Assembly (NCBI GenBank): GCA_934122035.1
Contig: CAKOVP010000007.1
Location: 1-41,694, forward strand
Direction: 5' to 3'
Origin: an uncultured Clostridia bacterium
GTDB lineage: Bacteria > Bacillota > Clostridia > TANB77 > CAG-508
DNA: 41,694 nt
In this document: positions 24,451-33,276 of the stretch, one piece after another
How the letters are laid out: every line of letters starts with the position of its first letter
How positions within the stretch are numbered: position 1 is the first letter of the stretch
Notes under the pieces: generated by a model
The model's database searches: none
Seen by the model: only the letters and a program-made list of their open reading frames with translations
Told to the model about the DNA's origin: nothing
Made by a program: the position numbers and the translations under genes

Positions 24451-25803
24451 TTATTCATTGTAAATTTCTATTTGTTGTTTAAAGAATTTATTAGTCTTAC
24501 TTGTAAATCTTGATAAATTTTTACGTCTAGAAATAATTTTATTTACTTCCCATAATCCAAGACCTGTATTATGTTCTTTAGTTGAATATCCTTTTTCATA
24601 AATTTTTTCTATATCAACATCTTTATTCTTATATGTATTTTCTACAATTAATAACTGACGATTACGTCTAGGTTCTTCTCTAATTATAACATTGATTTGT
24701 TTTTCGTCACATTCTTGAGATGCCTCAATAGCGTTATCCATAAGTATTCCTAAAATTCTAGTAAACTCATAAATTTCCATATGTAATTTCTTAAAATCAA
24801 TAAAACATTCCAAAGAAATTGTTATTCCTAAATTATCTGCTTTATAATATTTGTTTGCTAAAACAGAATAAATAGCTGGATTATTTATTGTTTCTGGATT
24901 TAGTGATTCTAAGTTATTGATTTGCTGACAATCTAGTAATAATTGATGATAATATTTATCTAGACCTTGCATATCATTTGTACTAACATACCCACCTATA
25001 CCAGAAATGATATTTGCAAAATCGTGTTTAAATCCTCTGATATTGTCATAAAAAATTTGCAATGTTTTATTATAATTTTTTTCTTGTTCTAAATCTTTTT
25101 CAGTTTTTTCAAGTTTCATAGTTTTTACCATAGTAGATATACTAATGAAGAAATAGGCTATAAGGAAAACTAAATTTAGAAGAACAATAAATATTGAGGA
25201 TCTTTCGTTATAATATACAATTAAATACATTTGCATAAAAATAACAATTAAAGATATTACCATATTAAAAATTATTAATCTTTTACTTTTCTTTTCCAAA
25301 GAATCAAGGGTTCCAACATTAAAGTTAAATTTTTTAGATAAGTGAGTTAATAATAGAATTATGCTGTAAATGAACAATATAGAAGATACTCTAACTAGTG
25401 GAATAGTAGCTACAGCGTCATAATCTGTATCTAATATTACAAATATACATTTAGTTAGGAATAATTCTAAAACTGTAATAATACCAACAGGGAGTAATTC
25501 TGCTAGAACACTTTTCAATAAACTCGTTTTAAATATATACATTATAATAAATGGTGTTACAAATAATGTAAGCAAATTACTGTAAGGTTTCGGAATTATA
25601 AAGTTACATATCAATCCAATAGGAATCGAAAATGCTAAATATATGCGTTTTTGCTTAACAGTAGCTTTTATTGAAAGTACAACAAGAAAAAAGTGCATAA
25701 AAACGCATAATTCTAATATAGTTAATGGCGTTGATAAAATATCTATTAAAGTTCCATTTTCAGTAGTCAGAGCAGACCAAATATTATTTAAAATTTCCAT
25801 CAT
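24451..25803 (-). CDS. agrC: AgrC-type sensor histidine kinase
   Basis: The membrane receptor for the AgrD-derived peptide. The N-terminal half (to about residue 225) has six to seven hydrophobic segments. A short coiled-coil linker then leads to the dimerisation segment with the phosphorylated His in RGFKHDFANIISGIGGYV (near residue 259). The GHKL ATPase follows: N-box DNAIEASQECD and G-box TKEHNTGLGLWEVNKI. The 450 residues match the AgrC family. It starts inside the end of agrA (20-base overlap) with AGGTTTTAAATG just before, so translation is coupled. Unlike the S. aureus order, agrA precedes agrC, and both are on the strand opposite to agrBD. Confidence 0.93.
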   Translation of the reverse strand: MMEILNNIWSALTTENGTLIDILSTPLTILELCVFMHFFLVVLSIKATVKQKRIYLAFSIPIGLICNFIIPKPYSNLLTLFVTPFIIMYIFKTSLLKSVLAELLPVGIITVLELFLTKCIFVILDTDYDAVATIPLVRVSSILFIYSIILLLTHLSKKFNFNVGTLDSLEKKSKRLIIFNMVISLIVIFMQMYLIVYYNERSSIFIVLLNLVFLIAYFFISISTMVKTMKLEKTEKDLEQEKNYNKTLQIFYDNIRGFKHDFANIISGIGGYVSTNDMQGLDKYYHQLLLDCQQINNLESLNPETINNPAIYSVLANKYYKADNLGITISLECFIDFKKLHMEIYEFTRILGILMDNAIEASQECDEKQINVIIREEPRRNRQLLIVENTYKNKDVDIEKIYEKGYSTKEHNTGLGLWEVNKIISRRKNLSRFTSKTNKFFKQQIEIYNE

Positions 25804-26500
25804 TTAAAACCTCCATTAAATTTTTTTTGTATTTAGGTCCAATAAAACAATAAGACCCAACATCGTTTTTAAAAAATATCAAATTATTTTTGAAATCAAT
25901 ATTGCTTACATTATTTATATTTACAATATAAGATTTGTGACATCTAACAAAGTTGTTAGGCAGAGATGTTTCAATTTTAGAAAAAGCTCCATATGAATTT
26001 AAATTTCCATTAGTAGTGTTATAAATTGTTCTCATTCCATCTTTTTGAATATAGTTTATTAAATTTGGATTTACTAATTTTTGAGTATTATTCAATTTTA
26101 TAAATTTAACATTATTAGAATAAAAATCGTCAAACAAACGAATTATGGTATTCTCAAGTTTACTTTGTGAAAAAGGTTTAGATAAAAAATCAAAAGTTTT
26201 ACATTCAAAAGCAGAAACAATAAATTCAAAATGTGCTGTCATAAAAATTATATAAATATGTTTATCTACTTTTCTTATTTGTTTGGCGAGCTCTATTCCA
26301 TTTATATTTGAACGGAGATCTACGTCTAAAAATAAAACATCTGCATCTGTACTGTTTAAATAATTGGTAAGGGTGTCTATATCATTGGCGCAGTAACTTA
26401 CGGAGGCATCAAAATCGTGTTTTAAAAAAATGGACTCTAACATCTCCTTTAATTTATTAAGTAATTGAATATTGTCATCGCATAAAACAAACTTAATCAT
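25784..26500 (-). CDS. agrA: AgrA-type LytTR response regulator
   Basis: The partner of the histidine kinase. The receiver domain (residues 1-125) has the acidic pocket FVLCDDN, the phosphorylated Asp in VLFLDVDLRSNINGIELA, and the conserved Lys in DFLSKPFS. The LytTR DNA-binding domain follows (about 135-235) with FVRCHKSYIVNINNV, the family signature. The ATG at 26500 gives MIKFVLCDD and 238 residues, with GAGGTGA upstream; the open frame extends farther but has no site there. It should bind paired direct repeats upstream of target promoters, probably including agrBD, though I could not identify a convincing pair. Confidence 0.93.
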   Translation of the reverse strand: MIKFVLCDDNIQLLNKLKEMLESIFLKHDFDASVSYCANDIDTLTNYLNSTDADVLFLDVDLRSNINGIELAKQIRKVDKHIYIIFMTAHFEFIVSAFECKTFDFLSKPFSQSKLENTIIRLFDDFYSNNVKFIKLNNTQKLVNPNLINYIQKDGMRTIYNTTNGNLNSYGAFSKIETSLPNNFVRCHKSYIVNINNVSNIDFKNNLIFFKNDVGSYCFIGPKYKKNLMEVLNDGNFK

Positions 26501-26819
26501 ATTACTCACCTCGTATTTGTGACTATTAATATGGATAACACCCAATATAAATAACCATAAATTTCCAATTACAGTAACAATAATATAGACTAAAATTTTT
26601 ATGTTGTCAAGAGGAAAAATTTAGAAATATAAACTTTAATGTCGAATTTAGCAAATAAAGGAGTACTATATATTACAAAATGTTTTAAAAGAAAAGTAAT
26701 ACTTTCAAAAACAAAACACGTACTTCCAAAAAATGTAAAATAATAAAGATTTTTTCATAATTTTTATAAAATTAAATATAAATTAATAAACTACATTTTA
26801 ATATGAAAGGATAATTTTT
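26501..26819. other. Intergenic region between agrA and the deacetylase gene
   Basis: About 320 bases between divergent genes. It holds the agrAC promoter (26582-26610) and the AAAGGA ribosome binding site of the deacetylase. I see no further gene, repeat or known RNA. Confidence 0.6.
26582..26610 (-). promoter_or_regulatory. Promoter of agrAC
   Basis: Minus strand TTGACA (26605-26610), 17-base spacer, TATATT (26582-26587). Near consensus, so basal expression of the sensor pair should not need an activator. The leader is about 75 bases. Confidence 0.8.
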
Positions 26820-27644
26820 ATGAAAATATTAAAAAGTAAAAAAATTTTATTATATGGTATTACATTGTATGCTGTAATTTGTGGAGTATTTTTAGCAAAA
26901 TTGCCAGACAAAACGGTAGCAACTAGTAATATGGATGTAAGCATAGAGAGTTTGACAAATAAAAAAATAGGATGGGGAATAAAGAGAAATAATAATCATA
27001 CTCAACCAGATGTTGGCAGTAAAAACAAAGAAATTATGGATAAATATAACGGATTGTATATGGGAAATAACCAAAAAAAGCTTGTCTATTTAACTTTTGA
27101 CTTAGGATATGAAGCTGGATATACATCTAAAATTTTGGAGGTGCTAAAACAAAATAATGTAAAGGCTACATTCTTTATAACAGCCCACTATGTAAATACC
27201 GAGCCAGAACTTGTAAAACAAATGATAGATGAAGGACATATAATTGGTAACCACACGGTAAATCATAAATCTATGCCAGACTGTTCTTTAGATACAATAA
27301 AAAAAGAAGTTATGGATCTTCATACATCAATTAAAGAAAAATTCAATTATGAAATGAAATTTATAAGACCACCCAAAGGAGAATATAGTGAAAGAACAGT
27401 AGCGTATACAAATACACTTGGATACACAAGCGTTATGTGGTCTTTTGCCTACGATGACTGGGATGAAAATAAACAGGGAAGAGAAGAATATGGAAAGAAA
27501 AAAATATTAGATAATCTTCATAATGGAGAAATAATTTTGTTGCATGCAACATCTAAAGACAATAGTAACATTCTAGATGATGTAATAAAACAGGCAAAAG
27601 AGCAAGGATATGAGTTTAAAAATATAGATGAATTTGAAAAATAA
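26820..27644 (+). CDS. PdaA-like polysaccharide deacetylase
   Basis: A NodB-fold carbohydrate esterase, 274 residues. An N-terminal hydrophobic segment (ILLYGITLYAVICGVFLA) acts as signal or membrane anchor. Motif 1 is LTFDLGYEAGYT (near residue 90; the usual second Asp of TFDDG is replaced, as in PdaA where Asn stands there), motif 2 is GNHTVNHKSM with the two metal His (near 143-148), followed by RPPKGEYS and a late LLHATSKDN. The DLGYEAGYT type is characteristic of delta-lactam-forming de-N-acetylases that mature spore-cortex peptidoglycan. Its position upstream of yqfC-yqfD agrees with a sporulation role. Substrate is inferred. Confidence 0.88.
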   Translation: MKILKSKKILLYGITLYAVICGVFLAKLPDKTVATSNMDVSIESLTNKKIGWGIKRNNNHTQPDVGSKNKEIMDKYNGLYMGNNQKKLVYLTFDLGYEAGYTSKILEVLKQNNVKATFFITAHYVNTEPELVKQMIDEGHIIGNHTVNHKSMPDCSLDTIKKEVMDLHTSIKEKFNYEMKFIRPPKGEYSERTVAYTNTLGYTSVMWSFAYDDWDENKQGREEYGKKKILDNLHNGEIILLHATSKDNSNILDDVIKQAKEQGYEFKNIDEFEK

Positions 27645-27738
27645 TTTGTATATGAAAATATTGTAATAGGCAAATTAAATGTAAAATATCTATTTTGACA
27701 AAGGCAAAATTGCAAATAGAAAAAAGAGGTGAAGGGCA

Positions 27739-28017
27739 GTGAGAAAGAGAAGAAAAGAAAAAGTACTAGATAGATTATTAGAAGTTCCAAAAGAACTTGC
27801 TACTAACGAACCTAAATTAACCATAGTGGGATTTAAAGAAATATTAATAGAAAATTACAAAGTAATATTAGAATATCAGGACATTTATATAAGAATAAAG
27901 GCATATACAGGAATTATAAATATAAATGGATTTAATTTAAAACTGGGAGAAATGACGGAAGATGATATTGTAATAAAAGGCGATATAGAAACTATAGATT
28001 TTGAAAAAATAGAATAA
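27739..28017 (+). CDS. yqfC: Sporulation protein YqfC
   Basis: A 92-residue soluble protein of the YabP/YqfC family: a basic start (RKRRKEKVLDRLLEVPKE), then PKLTIVGFKEILIENYKVIL, KAYTGIININGFNLKLGEM and an acidic end (DIVIKGDIETIDFE). YqfC is a mother-cell sporulation protein found beside yqfD across spore-forming Firmicutes, as here. Start is GTG at 27739 with AGAGGTGA 6 bases before; no ATG start fits. It leads the operon yqfC-yqfD-unknown-ybeY-dgkA, with short gaps between the genes. Confidence 0.9.
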   Translation: MRKRRKEKVLDRLLEVPKELATNEPKLTIVGFKEILIENYKVILEYQDIYIRIKAYTGIININGFNLKLGEMTEDDIVIKGDIETIDFEKIE

Positions 28018-28044
28018 ACAAAAGAAACAGAAAGGAGGATTTGT

Positions 28045-28086
28045 ATGGCATATAGTCATACAAAGTTAATATGTTTTTTAGAATAA
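28045..28086 (+). other. Tiny overlapping frame with a strong ribosome binding site upstream of yqfD
   Basis: AAAGGAGG (28030-28037) is 7 bases before an ATG at 28045, which opens a 13-codon frame (MAYSHTKLICFLE, stop at 28084-28086). The yqfD ATG at 28071 lies inside this frame in another phase and has no ribosome binding site of its own. The tiny frame may be a coupling leader, or the six-T run at 28074-28079 may hide a one-base change that would fuse the frames. Confidence 0.4.
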
Positions 28087-29252
28087 TATTAAAATACATT
28101 TTAGGATATATAAATATAAAAATAGAAGGATATTCAGTAGAAAAACTAATTAATATTTGCATAAAAAATGGAATGCTACTATGGAATATAAAAAGAAGTA
28201 AAAGTACAATTGTATATGCAAATGTTGGGGTAAAAGAATTTAGAGAAATAGTAAGAATTGCGAAAAAGAATGGTTGCAAAATTAAAATAATAAATAAAAA
28301 AGGACTCCCATTTTTACTACATAGATACAAAAAAAGAAAAATTATTTTTATCTTAATAATTGCAATTTTACTCGCACTTGTTGCTTTATCACAATTTATA
28401 TGGAATATAAAAATTGAGGGAAATGAAAAAATAGAAAGCAGTCAAATTACTCAAATTTTAGAAAATAAAGGAATAAAACTAGGCACTGCCAAAAGAAATA
28501 TAGATAAACAAAAAATAATTAATGAAATAAGATTAGAAAGAAGTGACATTGCATGGGTTGGAATAGACATAGAAGGAACAAACTTAATTGTAAAGATAGT
28601 AGAAACAAATGCTAAACCAGAAATAGTAAACGAAGAAGATTATTGTAATGTTGTAGCAACTAAAGATGCACAAATTGTAAAAATAAGTGCACAAAACGGT
28701 ATTCCCCTAGTAAAAGAAGAAAGTGTAGTAACTAAAGGAGATATTTTAATTGCAGGATGGATAGAAGGAAAATATACAGGAACAAGATATGTTCATGCAA
28801 ATGGAGAAGTTATGGCAAAGGTTTGGTATACTAAAAAAGAAGAAGTACTACTAAACCAGGTAATAGAACAAGAAACGGGGATAAAAGAAAATAGATATAA
28901 ATTAAAAATTAATAAATTTGAAATAAATTTGTTTAAAAGACTTCCAAAATTTGAAAAATATGATACAATAGAAACGGAAAAAAAGTTGAAAATATTTTCT
29001 AATTTTTATTTACCAATAGAACTTATACAAATAACATATAAAGAAAAACTAGAAAGCCAAATCACTTACGGAATAGAAGAAGCAAAGGATATTGGAAGGA
29101 AAAAAGCAGAAGAAGAATTGCAAAACGAAATAAATAATACAAATGTGTTACAAAAGTATGAAAACGCTTACGTAAATAGCAATAGTGTAACTATAGAACT
29201 TACATATGAGGTATTAGAAAATATAGGGACTAAAGAGAAAATAGTATTTTGA
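28071..29252 (+). CDS. yqfD: Sporulation protein YqfD
   Basis: A 393-residue protein with a soluble N-terminal domain (about 1-85, FFRIILKYILGYINIKIEGY), one membrane helix (KIIFILIIAILLALVALSQF, about 93-112) and a large outer domain (IEGNEKIESSQI, with GIKLGTAKRNIDKQKI and DIAWVGIDIEGTNLIVKI), the YqfD arrangement. Made in the mother cell during sporulation; its exact task is not settled. Adjacent to yqfC as usual. The start lacks a ribosome binding site: the strong one upstream drives a tiny frame in a different phase, so translation may be coupled, or a base may be missing from the T run near the start. The family start agrees with the ATG at 28071. Confidence 0.88.
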   Translation: MFFRIILKYILGYINIKIEGYSVEKLINICIKNGMLLWNIKRSKSTIVYANVGVKEFREIVRIAKKNGCKIKIINKKGLPFLLHRYKKRKIIFILIIAILLALVALSQFIWNIKIEGNEKIESSQITQILENKGIKLGTAKRNIDKQKIINEIRLERSDIAWVGIDIEGTNLIVKIVETNAKPEIVNEEDYCNVVATKDAQIVKISAQNGIPLVKEESVVTKGDILIAGWIEGKYTGTRYVHANGEVMAKVWYTKKEEVLLNQVIEQETGIKENRYKLKINKFEINLFKRLPKFEKYDTIETEKKLKIFSNFYLPIELIQITYKEKLESQITYGIEEAKDIGRKKAEEELQNEINNTNVLQKYENAYVNSNSVTIELTYEVLENIGTKEKIVF

Positions 29253-29266
29253 AAGGATGAGAAAGT

Positions 29267-30496
29267 ATGGAAGAAAAAAGTCTTAAAGTGTACTCAGAAA
29301 ATAGAAAGTTTTTTGCAAAATTAACAAATACTATCACTAAACTATTAATACCAACAAAAATAGGAATAAACGGAATGTTAATTTCAATTAAAAGAAATAA
29401 TGTTCTAAAAGCATACGAAAACTACATGGAAGAACAAGAAGATTCAGAAAAACAAGCAGAATTAGAGAAAAAATATGAGGATGCATTTTCTTTATATTTA
29501 GAGTCTATAGACAAACATATGATGGATAATGTATACAAAAAAGTAAAAAATGGAACAGCAACAGGTTTCGAAAAAGAGGCATTATCTAAATATTATTTAG
29601 TAATTCATTTAAAAGATATAGAATATTTAGAATATAAATATAGAAAACAAGTATTCTTAATCCAACTAGATTATGATACTGTAAAAGAATTAAACAAAGA
29701 AAAATTGCTAGAAAAATACGAGCATTTCTATGCAAGCAGAATGGAAGCATTATACAAAAAATTATTAAAAAATTATTCAATAAAATTATCAGATAATTTA
29801 ACACCAAATGCAAAAAACGAAATTTACACAAAAATATTTGATACAGTAGAAGAATATATTACAGATATACTTCCAATAAAAATGAAAGAAGAGCCAGATA
29901 ATAAAGTATATAAGGATATATTAGAAGATTATAAAAACTTCGAAAGATTTACTGTTGGAAAATTAGATCAAAATGATGTAATAGAAAAGCATATGATCTT
30001 ACTTGGAATAAGCAGAAAACTATTTACACATAGTCTTCCACTTGTTGTTGCAGAACAATGCTATCAAAAATTATTGTTAGATGCAAGAACTCTAATAATG
30101 GATACAAAAATTTCTAGAAAACAAGAAAAAGCTTATGGCTTATTAATAAATATAATAGACGATTACAATCTTCGTCTATTATCTACAAAAATTTATTGGG
30201 ACAAGCCACAAGAAAAAGAAGAATACAAAAAGTTCTATGCAGAATATAAAAAAGTAAATGAACTAAAAGAAAAGAATTATATGGAATATTCAAAAGAAAA
30301 GGAAATACTATTCCTTAGAAGAGAACTTAAAGAAACTTATAAAGACATAAACAGATACTGCAGAATTGTAGAATTTTATAAGAGAAAACTAGTAAACTTT
30401 GGTGTAATGAAAGAGCTAAAAAATAGCTATACGTCAGTTGGAAACTATGTAAAAGTAAAAGGAATTGAAGCAAAAAAAGAAAAAGTTGTTATATAA
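29267..30496 (+). CDS. Unknown 409-residue helical protein in the yqfCD-ybeY operon
   Basis: A soluble, strongly charged (Lys/Glu/Tyr-rich), mostly helical protein without signal peptide or membrane segment. Segments such as LKAYENYMEEQEDSEKQAEL and LSKYYLVIHLKDIEYLEYKY suggest helical bundles or coiled coils. I find no known motif: no P-loop, zinc site or nuclease pattern. It begins 15 bases after yqfD with GAAAGGATGAG before the ATG and ends 62 bases before ybeY. In many Firmicutes this position is held by phoH, which is absent here. The location suggests an RNA-, ribosome- or sporulation-linked role, but that is only context. Confidence 0.7.
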   Translation: MEEKSLKVYSENRKFFAKLTNTITKLLIPTKIGINGMLISIKRNNVLKAYENYMEEQEDSEKQAELEKKYEDAFSLYLESIDKHMMDNVYKKVKNGTATGFEKEALSKYYLVIHLKDIEYLEYKYRKQVFLIQLDYDTVKELNKEKLLEKYEHFYASRMEALYKKLLKNYSIKLSDNLTPNAKNEIYTKIFDTVEEYITDILPIKMKEEPDNKVYKDILEDYKNFERFTVGKLDQNDVIEKHMILLGISRKLFTHSLPLVVAEQCYQKLLLDARTLIMDTKISRKQEKAYGLLINIIDDYNLRLLSTKIYWDKPQEKEEYKKFYAEYKKVNELKEKNYMEYSKEKEILFLRRELKETYKDINRYCRIVEFYKRKLVNFGVMKELKNSYTSVGNYVKVKGIEAKKEKVVI

Positions 30497-30558
30497 GAAT
30501 TAATAATAATTTATATTGAAATTTTCTATACTTAGTAAATTAATGGTGTAATGGAGGA

Positions 30559-31059
30559 ATGAAACAAGAAGTGGAAGAATTTGTACAAATAGAATTTTTA
30601 AACACTGAAGAAAATGAAGAATACATAAAAACAATAAAAAAAGTTGTAGAATTATGTTTTAAAACAGAAAATTTAACAAATACTAATTTATATTTGAATG
30701 TAGTTCTAACAAATCCAGAAGAAATAAGAAAAACGAATAAAGAATTTAGAAATATAGACAAAGAAACAGATGTACTTTCATTTCCTATGTTTCAAAAAGA
30801 AGAAATTACTAACATAATAGAAAGTTCGAAAAATAAAAAGCCAGAAATTGAAGATGTATTAGGAGATATAATGATATCTATTCCAAGAGTAAAAGAGCAA
30901 GCTATAGAATATGGACACAGTTTTGAAAGAGAGCTTTCATATATGGTAGTTCATGGTTTCTATCACGTTATGGGATATGACCATATAAAAGAAGAAGATA
31001 AAGTTGTTATGAGACCCAAGGAAGAATACATATTAAATAAGCTTAATATAACAAGATAG
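30559..31059 (+). CDS. ybeY: Endoribonuclease YbeY
   Basis: A metal-dependent RNase involved in 16S rRNA 3'-end maturation and ribosome quality control. The zinc motif is HGFYHVMGYDH, with His in the H-x3-H-x5-H spacing, and the upstream family blocks are RNIDKETDVLSFPMF and LGDIMISIPRVKEQA. Its length (162-166 residues) is typical. The start is uncertain: the ATG at 30559 sits only 1 base after GGAGG, while the GTG at 30571 (giving MEEFVQIEFLN, closer to family starts) sits 12 bases after GGAGGA. It is followed by dgkA, the common clostridial order. Confidence 0.92.
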   Translation: MKQEVEEFVQIEFLNTEENEEYIKTIKKVVELCFKTENLTNTNLYLNVVLTNPEEIRKTNKEFRNIDKETDVLSFPMFQKEEITNIIESSKNKKPEIEDVLGDIMISIPRVKEQAIEYGHSFERELSYMVVHGFYHVMGYDHIKEEDKVVMRPKEEYILNKLNITR

Positions 31060-31125
31060 AGTATAAAAATTACATAAAAATTTAAAAATAAGATTTGCAC
31101 ATTTAGGAAGGAATGCAATAAAAAA

Positions 31126-31875
31126 ATGAAAAAAGACGACCACAAAATGAAAAATGACAATTTTTTAGAAGCCTGTCATAATGCGGTAAATGGAATTATT
31201 TATGCAGCAACAACACAACGAAACATAAGAATACAATTGGTTTTAGCAGTAATTGTTATGCTTTTATCTTTAGCTTATGGATTAGAAACAACAGAATTTT
31301 TGTGTTTAGTATTTGCTGTATTTTTAGTAATATTTGCAGAAATGATAAACACAGCAATAGAAACAGTAGTAGATTTATTTGTGGATGTATATCATCCAAA
31401 AGCTAAAATTGCAAAAGATGTTGCCGCAGGGGCAGTTGTACTTGCTGCTTGCAATGCTTTAATTGTAGGATATTTTATATATTTTAAAGCAGAAAACTTA
31501 AAAGCTGTAAGTGATAGTATATTTAACAATATGATAAAATCTCCAATGCACTTAGCTTTTGTAGCAATTATGCTTGTTGTTATTGCTGTTATCGCAGTAA
31601 AAGCAAGTTACTCTAAGAAAAAAGTAAGAGGACAATTAATAAAAGAAGGATTCGTGCCAAGTGGGCAAACTGCTTTAGCATTTGCAGCATTAACTGCAAT
31701 ATGGATAAATAGTAGAGATATTGTAACATTTACACTTGCCTTAGTACTTTCTATATTGGTTGCTGGAAATAGAATGTATAATAATGCAAGAACAAGAGCA
31801 GAAATATTATTTGGAGCTTGTATGGGTGTACTTATTGTTTTATTAATATATGGACTAACAATATTTAAAATGTAA
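31126..31875 (+). CDS. dgkA: Diacylglycerol/undecaprenol kinase fused to a degenerate PAP2-like domain
   Basis: The N-terminal half (residues about 12-125) is a DgkA-type membrane kinase with its signature EMINTAIETVVDLF and about three membrane segments. In Firmicutes such enzymes phosphorylate undecaprenol. The C-terminal half (about 145-249) has the outline of a PAP2 phosphatase, but key residues are changed: PSGQ (near 178) where the family has PSGH, and GNRMYNNARTRAEILFG (near 211-227), where the SR-x5-H-x3-D motif would have His and Asp but has Arg and Glu. It may be a non-catalytic or altered domain. It follows ybeY in the same direction, AGGAAGGA upstream. Confidence 0.85.
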   Translation: MKKDDHKMKNDNFLEACHNAVNGIIYAATTQRNIRIQLVLAVIVMLLSLAYGLETTEFLCLVFAVFLVIFAEMINTAIETVVDLFVDVYHPKAKIAKDVAAGAVVLAACNALIVGYFIYFKAENLKAVSDSIFNNMIKSPMHLAFVAIMLVVIAVIAVKASYSKKKVRGQLIKEGFVPSGQTALAFAALTAIWINSRDIVTFTLALVLSILVAGNRMYNNARTRAEILFGACMGVLIVLLIYGLTIFKM

Positions 31876-31962
31876 AAAAATTTGAAAATTAAAAATGAAT
31901 ATATAGTGAAGTTTGGTAAAAATTAAACTTATAAAAAGTATAACAGAAAGGAAAGATGTTAA

Positions 31963-33045
31963 ATGGCCAAAAGTACAAAAATTCTTGTAATAATCTTAGT
32001 AATATTAATTCTAGTTGCAGGTGGCTTATTTGCATACAAATATTATAAAGATAAAACATCAAATTCAAATGTAATTGACTTAGGAAGTGAAAAAATAACT
32101 GAAGACCAAAAAGATGAACCTAAAGTAGAAGAAAAAACAGTTCAAATATATAAAGGAACAGAAAGACCAATTGCTGTTATGATAGATAACCATAAAGCAG
32201 CGTTACCTCAGGGAGGATTAAATAATGCTTATATGGTATATGAGATAATAGTTGAAGGCGGAGAAAGCAGACTTATGGCATTATTTAAAGGACAAGATTT
32301 AGAAAAGATAGGTCCTGTTAGAAGTTCTAGACATTATTTCTTAGACTATGCTTTAGAAAATGATGCAATATATGTGCATTTTGGATGGAGCCCACAAGCA
32401 GAGTCAGATATATCTAGTTTGGGAGTAAATAATATAAATGGAATATCTGAAAGTTCAACATCTTTTTGGAGAACAAAGGATAAATATGCACCACACAATG
32501 TTGCAACAAGCACAAAAAAAATATTAAGTATTGCAGAAAGAAAAGGATATAGAACAACATCTAATAAAAAGAGTGTATTAAATTATGTAACAGATGAAGT
32601 TAATTTAGAAGATGGAGAAACAGCAGATATTGTTACAATACCATATTTTTCAAAATCTAATACAGTAAAATACACATACAATAAAGAAACAAAGAGATAT
32701 CAAAGATATTCAAAAGGTGTAAAGGAAACAGACTGGAGTACTGGAGAAGATATAACAACTAAAAATATTATAATAACATTTGTAAAGAATACTACATTAA
32801 ACGATGGAGAAAACAAGGGAAGACAAACAATTTATAATACAGGAGTAAAAGATGGCTATTACATTACAAATGGAAAAGCAATAAAAATTACGTGTGAAAA
32901 AACATCAAGAAGTGCACAAACTGTGTATAAAGATTTAAATGGAAATGAAATAAATGTTAATGATGGCAATACATATGTTCAAATATGCCCTATAGACTCA
33001 AATGTTACAATAGAAGCAGATGAAACAGTGGAAAGTGCAGAATAA
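31963..33045 (+). CDS. DUF3048 (YerB-like) extracytoplasmic protein
   Basis: An N-terminal membrane anchor (ILVIILVILILVAGGLFAY, residues 6-24) is followed by an acidic linker and the DUF3048 domain: ERPIAVMIDNHKAALPQGGL, then YEIIVEGGESRLMALF, IGPVRSSRHYFLDYA and GWSPQAE. The second half has the usual C-terminal module (DWSTGEDITTKNIIITFV ... GYYITNGKAIKITCEK). B. subtilis YerB is a lipoprotein of this family; here there is no lipobox, so it is held by a helix. Function of the family is not settled. 360 residues; GAAAGGAAAG upstream. Ends the operon, with a terminator at 33127. Confidence 0.88.
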   Translation: MAKSTKILVIILVILILVAGGLFAYKYYKDKTSNSNVIDLGSEKITEDQKDEPKVEEKTVQIYKGTERPIAVMIDNHKAALPQGGLNNAYMVYEIIVEGGESRLMALFKGQDLEKIGPVRSSRHYFLDYALENDAIYVHFGWSPQAESDISSLGVNNINGISESSTSFWRTKDKYAPHNVATSTKKILSIAERKGYRTTSNKKSVLNYVTDEVNLEDGETADIVTIPYFSKSNTVKYTYNKETKRYQRYSKGVKETDWSTGEDITTKNIIITFVKNTTLNDGENKGRQTIYNTGVKDGYYITNGKAIKITCEKTSRSAQTVYKDLNGNEINVNDGNTYVQICPIDSNVTIEADETVESAE

Positions 33046-33126
33046 GAACAATTTTGAAATTTTTAAATTTTCTATGAAATATTTAATTTATTGGAAAAAC
33101 AAGTCTATATTTGTGAATTAATTAAG

Positions 33127-33163
33127 AAAAAAGAGAGATTTTATCGAAAAATCTCTCTTTTTT
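33127..33163. terminator. Bidirectional terminator after the DUF3048 gene
   Basis: Stem of 16 bp: AAAAAAGAGAGATTTT (33127-33142) and AAAATCTCTCTTTTTT (33148-33163), loop of 5 bases. Confidence 0.9.
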
Positions 33164-33186
33164 GGATGAGTAATATCACTTTTATA

Positions 33187-33215
33187 TTGAAAAATGTATT
33201 GTTGAGTAGTATAAT
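33187..33215 (+). promoter_or_regulatory. Promoter of the isolated small gene
   Basis: TTGAAA (33187-33192), 17-base spacer, TATAAT (33210-33215). Transcript start near 33222, leader of about 55 bases. Confidence 0.8.
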
Positions 33216-33276
33216 AAATGGTGCGGCTAATAGAAAAGTATCCTAAAATGTAATTACAAGAAGGAGGAATTAGTTT

